Shown: piece after piece, positions 36,120 through 42,690 of the stretch
How positions within the stretch are numbered: the stretch's first letter is position 1
How the letters are laid out: every line of letters starts with the position of its first letter
Assembly: GCF_020907985.1 (NCBI RefSeq)
Contig: NZ_JAJJPA010000051.1
Span: 1-42,690 of the forward strand
DNA: 42,690 nucleotides
Source: Kitasatospora humi
GTDB lineage: Bacteria; Actinomycetota; Actinomycetes; Streptomycetales; Streptomycetaceae
Reading direction: 5' to 3'
Notes under the pieces: model-generated
The model's input: only the letters and a program-made list of their open reading frames with translations
Told to the model about the DNA's origin: nothing
Database searches by the model: none
Position numbers and translations under genes: made by a program

Positions 36120-37469
36120 GTGGCCCAGGCCTCGGCTGCGCAGCAGCGCCCCGGTAGCACCCGCACCCTCCTCAAGGGCGTCGACGGTGCCGGGACGGTC
36201 CGCCGCACCGTGCTTCCCGGCGGCCTGCGGGTCGTCACCGAGACCCTGCCGACGGTCCGCTCGGCGACCTTCGGGATCTGGGTCGGCGTCGGCTCGCGGG
36301 ATGAGACCCCGCAGCTCAACGGGGCCACCCACTACCTGGAGCACCTGCTCTTCAAGGGCACCGCCCGGCGCTCGGCGCTGGAGATCTCGGCCGCCCTGGA
36401 CGCCGTCGGCGGTGAGATGAACGCCTTCACCGCCAAGGAGAACACCTGCTACTACGCGCGGGTGCTGGACACCGACCTGCCGCTGGCCATCGACGTGGTC
36501 TGCGACATGGTCACCGGGTCGCTGGTCCGCCACGAGGACGTGGAGGCCGAGCGCGGCGTCATCCTCGAGGAGATGGCGATGGCCGAGGACGACCCGGGCG
36601 ACGTGGTGCACGACCTGTTCGCCAAGGTGCTCTACGGCTCCGCCCCGCTCGGCCGGCCCATCCTGGGCACCCAGGAGACCGTCAAGGCGCTCAGCCGGGA
36701 GCAGATCGCCGGCTTCTACAAGCGCCGCTACCGGCCCGAGCACCTGGTGGTCGCGGCGGCCGGCAACCTGGACCACAAGGCGGTGGTCCGGCAGGTCGAG
36801 GCCGCCTTCGCCCAGCTGCTGGCCAAGTCCGACGCGCTGCCCGCCGAGGCCCGCCGCGGTGAGCGGGAGCTGCGCACCGCGGGCCGCCTGGAGGTGCTCA
36901 ACCGCCCCACCGAGCAGGCCCACTTGGTGCTCGGCGGGCCCGGCCTGCCCCGCCACGACGAGCGGCGCTGGGCGATGGGCGTGCTCAACTCGGCGCTCGG
37001 CGGCGGCATGAGCTCGCGGCTCTTCCAGGAGGTGCGGGAGAAGCGCGGCCTGGCCTACTCGGTCTACTCGTACTCCTCGTCCTACGCCGACAGCGGCCTG
37101 TTCGGCATCTACGCCGGCTGCCAGCCGCGCCGGGTCGAGGAGGTGCTGCGGATCTGCCGCGCCGAGCTGGACCGGGTGATCGCCGAGGGCATCACCGAGG
37201 AGGAGCTGCAGCGCGCGATCGGCCAGATCTCCGGCTCCACGGTGCTCGGCATGGAGGACACCGGCTCGCTGATGAACCGGATCGGCAAGGCCGAGCTCGC
37301 CTACGGTCAGCACCTGTCGGTGGACGACATACTGGCGAAGATCGCCGGGGTCACCCTGGAGGACGTCCACGAGGTGGCCCGTGATGTGCTGGGGGCGCGC
37401 CGCCCCTCGCTCGCGGTGATCGGTCCGATCAGCGACAAGCGGGCGGCCGGGCTCGCCGACTACCTGTGA
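36120..37469 (+). CDS. M16-family zinc metalloprotease
   Basis: A 449-residue M16 peptidase (pitrilysin/insulinase superfamily, similar to mitochondrial processing peptidase beta). The inverted zinc motif HYLEH is at H71, E74 and H75, and the distal ligand is E150 or E151 in GVILEEM. The C-terminal half has the usual SRLFQEVREKRGLAYSVYS. No signal peptide, so it probably acts in the cytoplasm. It follows pnp in most Streptomyces and is sometimes called PepR there; its substrates are unclear. The start GTG 36120 has AAGGA seven bases upstream; an upstream TTG at 36087 is less likely. dapB follows after 15 bases. Confidence 0.92.
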   Translation: MAQASAAQQRPGSTRTLLKGVDGAGTVRRTVLPGGLRVVTETLPTVRSATFGIWVGVGSRDETPQLNGATHYLEHLLFKGTARRSALEISAALDAVGGEMNAFTAKENTCYYARVLDTDLPLAIDVVCDMVTGSLVRHEDVEAERGVILEEMAMAEDDPGDVVHDLFAKVLYGSAPLGRPILGTQETVKALSREQIAGFYKRRYRPEHLVVAAAGNLDHKAVVRQVEAAFAQLLAKSDALPAEARRGERELRTAGRLEVLNRPTEQAHLVLGGPGLPRHDERRWAMGVLNSALGGGMSSRLFQEVREKRGLAYSVYSYSSSYADSGLFGIYAGCQPRRVEEVLRICRAELDRVIAEGITEEELQRAIGQISGSTVLGMEDTGSLMNRIGKAELAYGQHLSVDDILAKIAGVTLEDVHEVARDVLGARRPSLAVIGPISDKRAAGLADYL

Positions 37470-37484
37470 AGTGAGGACCAAGAG

Positions 37485-38231
37485 ATGACCCTGCGCGTAG
37501 CCGTCATCGGCGCCGCCGGCCGGATCGGCTCCGAGGCGGTCAAGGCGGTCGAGGCCGCCCCCGACCTGGAGCTGGTCGCCGCCCTCGGGCGGGACTCCGC
37601 GCTGGAGGAGCTGGTCACCAGCGGTGCCCAGGTGGCCGTCGAGCTGACCCACCCCGACGCGGTGATGCGGAACCTGGAGTACTGCACCGCCAACGGCATC
37701 CACACCGTGGTCGGCACCACCGGCTGGACCCCGGAGCGGTTGGAGCTGCTCACCGGCTGGCTGGCCGCCGCCCCCGGCACCGGCTGCCTGATCGCGCCCA
37801 ACTTCTCCATCGGCGCCGTACTCACCATGCGGTTCGCCCAGCAGGCCGCCAAGTACTTCGAGTCGGTCGAGGTGGTGGAGCTGCACCACAACCGCAAGGC
37901 CGACGCCCCCAGCGGCACCGCCACCCGCACGGCCCAGCTGATCGCGGCGGCCCGGGACGCGGCCGGCCTGCCCCGGCAGTCCGACCCGACCACCCACGCG
38001 CTGCCCGGCGCCCGCGGCGCCGACGTGGACGGAGTGCCGGTGCACGCGGTGCGGCTGCGCGGCCTGCTGGCCCACCAGGAAGTGCTCTTCGGCGACACCG
38101 GCGAGGCCCTGACGATCCGCCACGACTCACTGCACCACAGCTGCTTCATGCCGGGCATCCTGCTCGGCGTGCGGCGGGTGGTGGAGACCCCGGGCCTGAC
38201 CTTCGGCCTCGAACACTTCTTGGACCTCTGA
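37485..38231 (+). CDS. dapB: 4-hydroxy-tetrahydrodipicolinate reductase
   Basis: A 248-residue DapB. The N-terminal Rossmann motif is VIGAAGRIGSEAV, and the substrate and catalytic region is ELHHNRKADAPSGTA with its two His and the Lys. GTTGWTPE and APNFSIGAV are further family motifs. It reduces the DapA product with NAD(P)H in the diaminopimelate/lysine pathway, needed for peptidoglycan and protein. GAGGACCAAGAG precedes ATG 37485. Its TGA overlaps the next ATG by one base (TGATG), so the downstream small gene is translationally coupled. Confidence 0.95.
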   Translation: MTLRVAVIGAAGRIGSEAVKAVEAAPDLELVAALGRDSALEELVTSGAQVAVELTHPDAVMRNLEYCTANGIHTVVGTTGWTPERLELLTGWLAAAPGTGCLIAPNFSIGAVLTMRFAQQAAKYFESVEVVELHHNRKADAPSGTATRTAQLIAAARDAAGLPRQSDPTTHALPGARGADVDGVPVHAVRLRGLLAHQEVLFGDTGEALTIRHDSLHHSCFMPGILLGVRRVVETPGLTFGLEHFLDL

Positions 38232-38665
38232 TGACCTCGCGCACGGGCTTCTTCATCCTGGCCGCCGCCCTCTTCCTGGTCTCCCTGGTCTGCATGGGCG
38301 AGGGCGTGCAGCTGATCGCCACCGGCAAGCCCGCCGGCATCGGCATCGGGATCTGCGCCTTCATCATCCCGGGCATCGGGATCTGGTTCCTGCGCCAGAC
38401 CATCCGGTTCGGGCGCACCACCGAGGCGATGTCCCGGGAGCTGGCGGCCGAGGGCGGCCTGCCGGTCGACGAGCTCAGGCGCACCAGCGGCGGCCGGATC
38501 GACCGCGCCTCCGCCGACGAGGTCTTCACCAAGCGCCGGGCCGAGGCGGAGGCCGACCCGCAGAACTGGCGCGTCTGGTTCCGCCTGGCCGTCGCCTACG
38601 CCGACGCCGGCGACACCCCGCGCGCCCGCAAGACCATGCACCACGCCATCAAGCTGCGCGGCTGA
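38231..38665 (+). CDS. Small membrane protein with C-terminal TPR-like segment, coupled to dapB
   Basis: A 144-residue protein. Two hydrophobic helices (about residues 7-27 and 36-54) are followed by a soluble part ending in NWRVWFRLAVAYADAGDTPR and a helical tail, which fits a single tetratricopeptide repeat (W-x2-L-x2-Y and A-x3-M-x2-A spacing). The order suggests a membrane-anchored cytosolic adaptor. The start ATG overlaps the dapB stop. I do not recognise a named family; its conserved place after dapB would be worth testing. Confidence 0.72.
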   Translation: MTSRTGFFILAAALFLVSLVCMGEGVQLIATGKPAGIGIGICAFIIPGIGIWFLRQTIRFGRTTEAMSRELAAEGGLPVDELRRTSGGRIDRASADEVFTKRRAEAEADPQNWRVWFRLAVAYADAGDTPRARKTMHHAIKLRG

Positions 38666-38709
38666 GCCTGGTACCACCAGTGACTGCCCAGACGGTCCTG
38701 GTCCAGGCC

Positions 38710-38715
38710 TAGGCT
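38710..38715 (+). promoter_or_regulatory. Candidate thyX -10 box
   Basis: TAGGCT, identical to the hexamer ahead of rimP, lies 40 bases before the thyX GTG. No convincing -35 is seen. Confidence 0.3.
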
Positions 38716-38749
38716 GTTCGCGAGGATGGTCCAGAAAGAGGAGTAACGC

Positions 38750-39484
38750 GTGACCGACGCCCAGGGGGCCACCCCCACCTTCCGCAGCGATGTCACGGTG
38801 GAACTGGTTCGCAGTGCCGCCACCGACACGGACGTCCTGTGGGCGGCCCGGGTCTCGACCGCGGGGGAGCAGTCGCTGGACGCGCTCCAGCAGGACCCGG
38901 CGAAGTCCAAGGGTCTGATCAACTTCCTGATGCGCGACCGGCACGGCACGCCGTTCGAGCACAACTCGATGACCTTCTTCATCAGCGCGCCGATCTTCGT
39001 GTTCCGCGAGTTCCACCGGCACCGCACCGGCTGGTCCTACAACGAGGAGAGCGGCCGTTACCGCGAGCTGCAGCCGGTGTTCTACGTGCCCGCCGAGGAC
39101 CGCAAGCTGGTCCAGGTCGGCCGGCCGGGCAAGTACGAGTTCCACGAGGGCACCCCCGAGCAGCACAGCACCACCACCTCCTCGATGGAGCGCGCCTACA
39201 CCGCCGCCTACACCGAGTACCAGGAGATGCTGGCCGCCGGTGTGGCCCGCGAGGTGGCCCGGGCGGTGCTCCCGGTCGGCCTGTTCTCCTCGATGTACGC
39301 CACCTGCAACGCCCGTTCGCTGATGCACTTCCTGTCGCTGCGCACGAAGGACGAGCGGGCCAAGGTGCCGTCCTTCCCGCAGCGCGAGATCGAGCTGGTG
39401 GCCGAGCAAATGGAGGCCCTGTGGGCGGAGCTGATGCCGCTCACCCATGCAGCCTTCAACGAGCACGGCCGGCTCGCGCCCTGA
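38750..39484 (+). CDS. thyX: Flavin-dependent thymidylate synthase ThyX
   Basis: A 244-residue ThyX. The signature is R90-H-R92 followed by eight residues and S101 (RHRTGWSYNEESGRY), the longer RHRX8S spacing instead of RHRX7S; other ThyX hallmarks are STAGEQSL, GTPFEHNSMTFFI and VLPVGLFSSMYATCNARSLMHF. It methylates dUMP to dTMP using methylene-tetrahydrofolate and FAD/NADPH. GTG 38750 follows AAAGAGGAG. It is likely expressed from its own promoter after a short gap. A remarkable inverted-repeat cluster follows its stop. Confidence 0.96.
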   Translation: MTDAQGATPTFRSDVTVELVRSAATDTDVLWAARVSTAGEQSLDALQQDPAKSKGLINFLMRDRHGTPFEHNSMTFFISAPIFVFREFHRHRTGWSYNEESGRYRELQPVFYVPAEDRKLVQVGRPGKYEFHEGTPEQHSTTTSSMERAYTAAYTEYQEMLAAGVAREVARAVLPVGLFSSMYATCNARSLMHFLSLRTKDERAKVPSFPQREIELVAEQMEALWAELMPLTHAAFNEHGRLAP

Positions 39485-39548
39485 CCTGGCGCGATAGGCA
39501 TACGGGCGCACTGACCCGGCATGTCTGGATTGCGGGGGATTGGGGTGC

Positions 39549-39618
39549 TCCATAGGCTCGGGGCACGGATTCCGGTGCTACTTGAACCCCCGAGCAGGTA
39601 GCACCGGAATCCTATGGA
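39549..39618 (+). repeat. Compound inverted repeats between thyX and dapA
   Basis: Three complementary pairs are interleaved. Pair C: GGATTCCGGTGCTAC (39567-39581) with GTAGCACCGGAATCC (39598-39612), 15 perfect pairs and a 16-base loop. Pair B: GCTCGGGG (39556-39563) with CCCCGAGC (39588-39595), whose right half is in the loop of C. Pair A: TCCATAGG (39549-39556) with CCTATGGA (39611-39618), enclosing all and sharing edge bases with B and C. B crosses C, so an RNA would form a pseudoknot or alternate between two folds. C alone could serve as the thyX terminator. Confidence 0.75.
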
Positions 39619-39663
39619 TTGTCCGCTTTCCGGCCGTTCGGTAGCGGCTTTTCAGGGCGCTTG

Positions 39664-39717
39664 CCGGTCCTAACCCCGGACCGGACTACCGGCCTCCTCA
39701 TCGGCTACGAGTATTTT
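39664..39717 (+). promoter_or_regulatory. Candidate dapA promoter region with inverted repeat
   Basis: CCGGTCC (39664-39670) pairs perfectly with GGACCGG (39678-39684) across seven bases. TATTTT (39712-39717) fits a -10 box and ends six bases before the dapA ATG, which would place the transcript start at or beside the ATG. No clear -35 box is present. Confidence 0.4.
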
Positions 39718-39723
39718 TGGACC

Positions 39724-40623
39724 ATGGCTCCGACCTCCACACCGAACGCTCCCTTCGGCCGGGTACTGACGGCGATGGTGACCCCATTCACCCCCGACGG
39801 CGGACTCGACCTCGACGGCGCCCAGCGCCTGGCCTCCCACCTGGTCGACCTGGGCAACGACGGCCTGGTGCTGAACGGCACCACCGGCGAATCGCCCACC
39901 ACCAGCGACGCCGAGAAGGCGCAGCTGGTCCGCGCCGTGGTCGAGGCGGTCGGGGACCGCGCCCACGTGGTGGCCGGTGTCGGCACCAACGACACCGCGC
40001 ACAGCGCCGAGCTGGCCCGGCAGGCCGAGGCCGCCGGCGCCGACGGCCTGCTGGTGGTCACCCCCTACTACAGCAAGCCCCCGCAGGAGGGCATCTACCG
40101 GCACAACGTGGCCGTGGCCGACGCCACCGGCCTGCCGGTGATGCTCTACGACATCCCGGGGCGCGCCGGCGTCGCGCTGAGCCACGAGACGCTGGTCCGG
40201 CTCGCCGAGCACCCGCGGATCGTCGCCAACAAGGACGCCAAGGGCGACCTGGCCGCCGCCTCCTGGGCGATCGCCCGCTCCGGGCTCGCCTGGTACTCCG
40301 GCGACGACATCCTCAACCTGCCGCTGCTCTCGGTCGGAGCCGTCGGCATGGTGAGCGTGGTCGGCCACCTGGTCGCCGACCGGCTGCGCGAGCTGGTCCA
40401 GGCCTACGAGGCCGGCGAGACCGCCCGCGCCACCGCGATCCACCAAGCGCTGCTGCCGGTCTACACCGGCATGTTCCGCACCCAGGGCCTGATCCTCAGC
40501 AAGGCCGCGCTGGCGCTGGCCGGGCAGCCCGGCGGCCCGGTCCGGCTGCCGCTGGTCGATGCCACGCCCGAGGAGATCGCCCGATTGAAGGAGGATCTCG
40601 CCGCCGGCGGGGTACATCTGTAG
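39724..40623 (+). CDS. dapA: 4-hydroxy-tetrahydrodipicolinate synthase
   Basis: A 299-residue DapA TIM-barrel lyase. Motifs: LVLNGTTGESPT, VVTPYYSKPPQEGIYRH, LYDIPGRAGV and VANKDAKGDL with the Schiff-base K170. It condenses pyruvate with aspartate semialdehyde, the entry step to diaminopimelate and lysine. I take ATG 39724, where family similarity begins; the open frame extends upstream to 39619 without similarity. No ribosome site is seen, but a -10-like TATTTT ends six bases upstream, so the message is probably leaderless. It pairs functionally with dapB, 1.5 kb upstream. Confidence 0.94.
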   Translation: MAPTSTPNAPFGRVLTAMVTPFTPDGGLDLDGAQRLASHLVDLGNDGLVLNGTTGESPTTSDAEKAQLVRAVVEAVGDRAHVVAGVGTNDTAHSAELARQAEAAGADGLLVVTPYYSKPPQEGIYRHNVAVADATGLPVMLYDIPGRAGVALSHETLVRLAEHPRIVANKDAKGDLAAASWAIARSGLAWYSGDDILNLPLLSVGAVGMVSVVGHLVADRLRELVQAYEAGETARATAIHQALLPVYTGMFRTQGLILSKAALALAGQPGGPVRLPLVDATPEEIARLKEDLAAGGVHL

Positions 40624-40718
40624 CACAAGACGTGCGCGCCCCCGGCTCGCCAGGCCCCACCGCCGCTGCGGGACCTGCCGCTGAACCGGAGACGACAGGC
40701 GCGAGGCACAACAGCGAG

Positions 40719-40736
40719 CCGCTCGAACACGAGCGG
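40719..40736 (+). terminator. Short hairpin after dapA
   Basis: CCGCTCG (40719-40725) pairs with CGAGCGG (40730-40736), loop AACA, in the 206-base dapA-rnj gap. It may terminate dapA weakly. Confidence 0.35.
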
Positions 40737-40763
40737 ACCGAACTGACAGGAACGAGCGATGCC

Positions 40764-40810
40764 GCGCGCCATATGCCGGCGGGGGAAGTCCTCCGCGGCA
40801 TATGGCGCGC
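40764..40810 (+). promoter_or_regulatory. Long stem-loop in the RNase J leader
   Basis: GCGCGCCATATGCCG (40764-40778) pairs perfectly with CGGCATATGGCGCGC (40796-40810). The inner bases 40780-40785 and 40790-40795 also pair (one wobble), with a bulged G at 40779, giving a nearly continuous stem of about 20 pairs. It ends 19 bases before the rnj TTG start and just before the ACGGAGAG ribosome site. Confidence 0.7.
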
Positions 40811-40829
40811 TGCGTGAACGGAGAGTCTT

Positions 40830-42515
40830 TTGAGCCACCCCCATCCCGAACTCGGCGCGCCCCCCGCACTCGCGCCCAACGCGATCCGGATCACCCCGCT
40901 CGGCGGCCTCGGGGAGATCGGTCGCAACATGACGCTGCTGGAGCACGCGGGCCGGCTGCTGATCATCGACTGCGGCGTGCTCTTCCCCGAGGACGAGCAG
41001 CCCGGCGTGGACCTGATCCTGCCGGACTTCTCCTCGATCCGGGACCGCCTCGACAAGGTCGACGGGATCGTGCTGACCCACGGCCACGAGGACCACATCG
41101 GTGCCGTCCCGTACCTGCTCCGGGAGAACCCGGACATCCCGCTGATCGGCTCGAAGCTGACCCTGGCACTGATCGAGGCCAAGCTCGCCGAGCACCGGAT
41201 CCGGCCCTACGTGCTGGAGGTCGCGGAGGGGCAGCGCGAGCAGATCGGCCCCTTCAACTGCGAGTTCATCGCGGTCAACCACTCCATCCCGGACGCCCTG
41301 GCGGTCGCGGTGCGCACCGCCGCCGGCATGGTGGTGGCCACCGGCGACTTCAAGATGGACCAGCTCCCGCTGGACGGCCGCCTCACCGACCTCCCGGCCT
41401 TCGCCAAGCTGGCCGAGGAGGGCATGGACCTGCTGCTGGTGGACTCCACCAATGCCGAGGTCCCCGGCTTCATCCCGCACGAGCGGGACATCTCCGCGGC
41501 GCTGCGCAACGTCTTCGCCAACGCGGAGCGGCGCATCATCGTGGCCTCCTTCGCGAGCCACGTGCACCGCATCCAGCAGGTGCTGGACGCGGCGCACGAG
41601 TACGGGCGCAAGGTGGCCTTCGTGGGTCGCTCGATGGTCCGCAACATGGGCATCGCCCGCGATCTGGGCTACCTCAAGGTGCCGGGCAACCTGATCGTCG
41701 ACGTCAAGACGCTGGACGACCTGCCGGACAACGAGGTGGTGCTGGTCTGCACCGGTTCGCAGGGCGAGCCGATGGCCGCGCTCTCCCGGATGGCCAACCG
41801 CGACCACCAGATCCGGATCGTCGAGGGCGACACCGTGGTGCTCGCCTCCTCGCTGATCCCGGGCAACGAGACCGCGATCTACCGAGTGATCAACGGTCTG
41901 ACCCGGTGGGGCGCCAACGTGGTGCACAAGGGCAACGCCAAGGTGCACGTCTCCGGCCACGCGTCCGCCGGGGAACTGCTCTACTTCTTCAACATCTGCC
42001 GGCCGAAGAACCTGATGCCGGTGCACGGCGAGTGGCGTCACCTGCGGGCCTGCGCCGAGCTCGGCATCAAGACCGGCGTCCCGAAGAACCGCGTGGTGAT
42101 CGCCGAGGACGGCGTGGTGGTCGACCTCCAGGACGGCGTCGCCAAGATCGTCGGCAAGGTCCAGGCAGGTTACGTCTACGTGGACGGCACCTCGGTCGGC
42201 GACATCACCGAGTCCTCGCTGAAGGACCGCCGGATCCTCGGCGAGGAGGGCTTCATCTCGGCCTTCGTGGTCGTCGACTCCACCAGCGGCAAGATCGTCA
42301 GCGGTCCGACCATCCAGGAGCGCGGTTCGGGGATCGAGGACACGGCCTTCGCGCCGGTCGCGCAGAAGCTGGAGGAGGCGCTGCGCAAGTCGGCGGACAA
42401 CGGCGTGCTGGAGGTCCGCCAGGTGCAGCAGCTGGTCCGCCGCACCATCGGCAAGTGGGTGGCCGACAACTACCGTCGTCGGCCGATGATCCTCCCGGTC
42501 GTGGTCGAGGTCTGA
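40830..42515 (+). CDS. rnj: Ribonuclease J
   Basis: A 561-residue metallo-beta-lactamase/beta-CASP ribonuclease. The zinc motif is H84-G-H86-E-D88-H89, with GLGEIGRNM before it; later motifs are VATGDFKMD, DSTNAE, FVGRSM, CTGSQGEP and SGHAS, then VHGEWRHL of the C-terminal part. RNase J has 5'-3' exonuclease and endonuclease activity and processes rRNA and messages; streptomycetes have it alongside RNase E-type enzymes. The start is TTG 40830 behind ACGGAGAG; a weak start codon plus a long leader hairpin suggests restrained translation. Confidence 0.95.
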   Translation: MSHPHPELGAPPALAPNAIRITPLGGLGEIGRNMTLLEHAGRLLIIDCGVLFPEDEQPGVDLILPDFSSIRDRLDKVDGIVLTHGHEDHIGAVPYLLRENPDIPLIGSKLTLALIEAKLAEHRIRPYVLEVAEGQREQIGPFNCEFIAVNHSIPDALAVAVRTAAGMVVATGDFKMDQLPLDGRLTDLPAFAKLAEEGMDLLLVDSTNAEVPGFIPHERDISAALRNVFANAERRIIVASFASHVHRIQQVLDAAHEYGRKVAFVGRSMVRNMGIARDLGYLKVPGNLIVDVKTLDDLPDNEVVLVCTGSQGEPMAALSRMANRDHQIRIVEGDTVVLASSLIPGNETAIYRVINGLTRWGANVVHKGNAKVHVSGHASAGELLYFFNICRPKNLMPVHGEWRHLRACAELGIKTGVPKNRVVIAEDGVVVDLQDGVAKIVGKVQAGYVYVDGTSVGDITESSLKDRRILGEEGFISAFVVVDSTSGKIVSGPTIQERGSGIEDTAFAPVAQKLEEALRKSADNGVLEVRQVQQLVRRTIGKWVADNYRRRPMILPVVVEV

Positions 42516-42542
42516 TCCGGTTCGGGGGCTGACCGGCCGGAT

Positions 42543-42571
42543 TTGACGCGGGGCAGCTCGGTGCGTAATGT
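42543..42571 (+). promoter_or_regulatory. Strong sigma-70-type promoter after rnj
   Basis: TTGACG (42543-42548), a 17-base spacer and TAATGT (42566-42571). The best consensus match in the window. It drives transcription to the right, out of the window. Confidence 0.65.
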
Positions 42572-42588
42572 TCTCCGAGTTGCCCCGC
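42548..42588 (+). terminator. Hairpin after rnj, overlapping the promoter
   Basis: A 14-base stem with one G-T wobble, 42548-42561 with 42575-42588 (left GGGGCAGCTCGG, right CCGAGTTGCCCC). Its 13-base loop contains the TAATGT box. It probably terminates rnj. Confidence 0.55.
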
Positions 42589-42639
42589 CGGCCGCGCGGC
42601 TCCGCCCGGAATTCGGAACTCGATTCGGATTCGGGCGGG

Positions 42640-42690
42640 GAAAACGGGCCGGAAGAACTCTGGTAGAGTTCGGGAGCGCCGAAAGGCGAA
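42640..42690 (+). other. Probable rRNA-operon promoter/leader, cut by window edge
   Basis: The last bases read AACTCTGGTAGAGTTC and then GAGCGCCGAAAGGCG, which resembles repeated promoter-leader segments upstream of Streptomyces 16S genes (gaTAGAGTcgg followed by a GCCGAAAGGC hairpin). TAGAGT (42664-42669) would be a -10 box; CGCC-GAAA-GGCG (42677-42688) is a GNRA-capped hairpin. With the strong promoter at 42543 this suggests tandem rrn promoters. The 16S gene itself is not in the window. Confidence 0.5.

Noticed and set aside
39549..39618. Inverted repeats considered as insertion-sequence ends or an attachment site
   Set aside because: No transposase or integrase, no flanking target duplication, and no tRNA gene nearby; an RNA structure is the simpler reading.

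Overview
The window is about 42.7 kb of very high-GC DNA. GTG and TTG starts, GGAGG-type ribosome sites and long GC-rich hairpins between genes point to a streptomycete (Streptomyces, Kitasatospora or a close relative). Gene content agrees: the rimP-nusA-ylxR-infB-ylxP-rbfA-nrnA-truB-ribF translation cluster, a type VII (ESX) secretion locus, then rpsO-pnp-M16 protease-dapB-thyX-dapA-rnj. I cannot name the species.

Layout. 2-3724: the last codons of a gene that is probably ispG, two GNAT acetyltransferases, a convergent APH(6)/hydroxyurea-type kinase and a Tat-exported DUF4439 lipoprotein. 3981-12244: the translation cluster on the plus strand (ribosome maturation, NusA, IF2, RbfA, an oligoribonuclease/pAp phosphatase and tRNA pseudouridine-55 synthase). 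12389-15181: a 930-residue P-loop NTPase of STAND/NACHT character that I cannot assign further. 15246-16184: ribF, closed by a 34-bp perfect palindrome.

16252-33029: the type VII secretion locus. Minus strand: eccE, two unnamed proteins and a MinD/ParA ATPase with a Pro/Gln-rich front half (EspI-like). Plus strand: eccB, two WXG100 genes and the mycosin protease. An amino-acid permease and a 513-bp gap of lower GC interrupt the locus. It ends with divergent eccC (minus) and eccD (plus). All core membrane parts (EccB, C, D, E, MycP) and one Esx pair are present. No EccA is seen.

33121-42515: rpsO, pnp, an M16 metalloprotease, dapB with a coupled small membrane/TPR protein, thyX, dapA and RNase J. 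The DapA and DapB steps of lysine/diaminopimelate synthesis lie close together, as do two RNA-decay enzymes (PNPase, RNase J). The last 150 bases hold a good promoter and a segment resembling a Streptomyces rRNA-operon leader, so a 16S gene may begin just past the window.

The most distinctive non-coding signals are a nested/crossing inverted-repeat set between thyX and dapA (39549-39618), a roughly 20-bp hairpin in the RNase J leader (40764-40810), three overlapping four-to-six-codon mini-ORFs built on an 11-base tandem repeat ahead of infB (6020-6064), a perfect 17-bp hairpin at the 5' end of nrnA, and operator-like dyads at the eccB/eccE and esx promoters.
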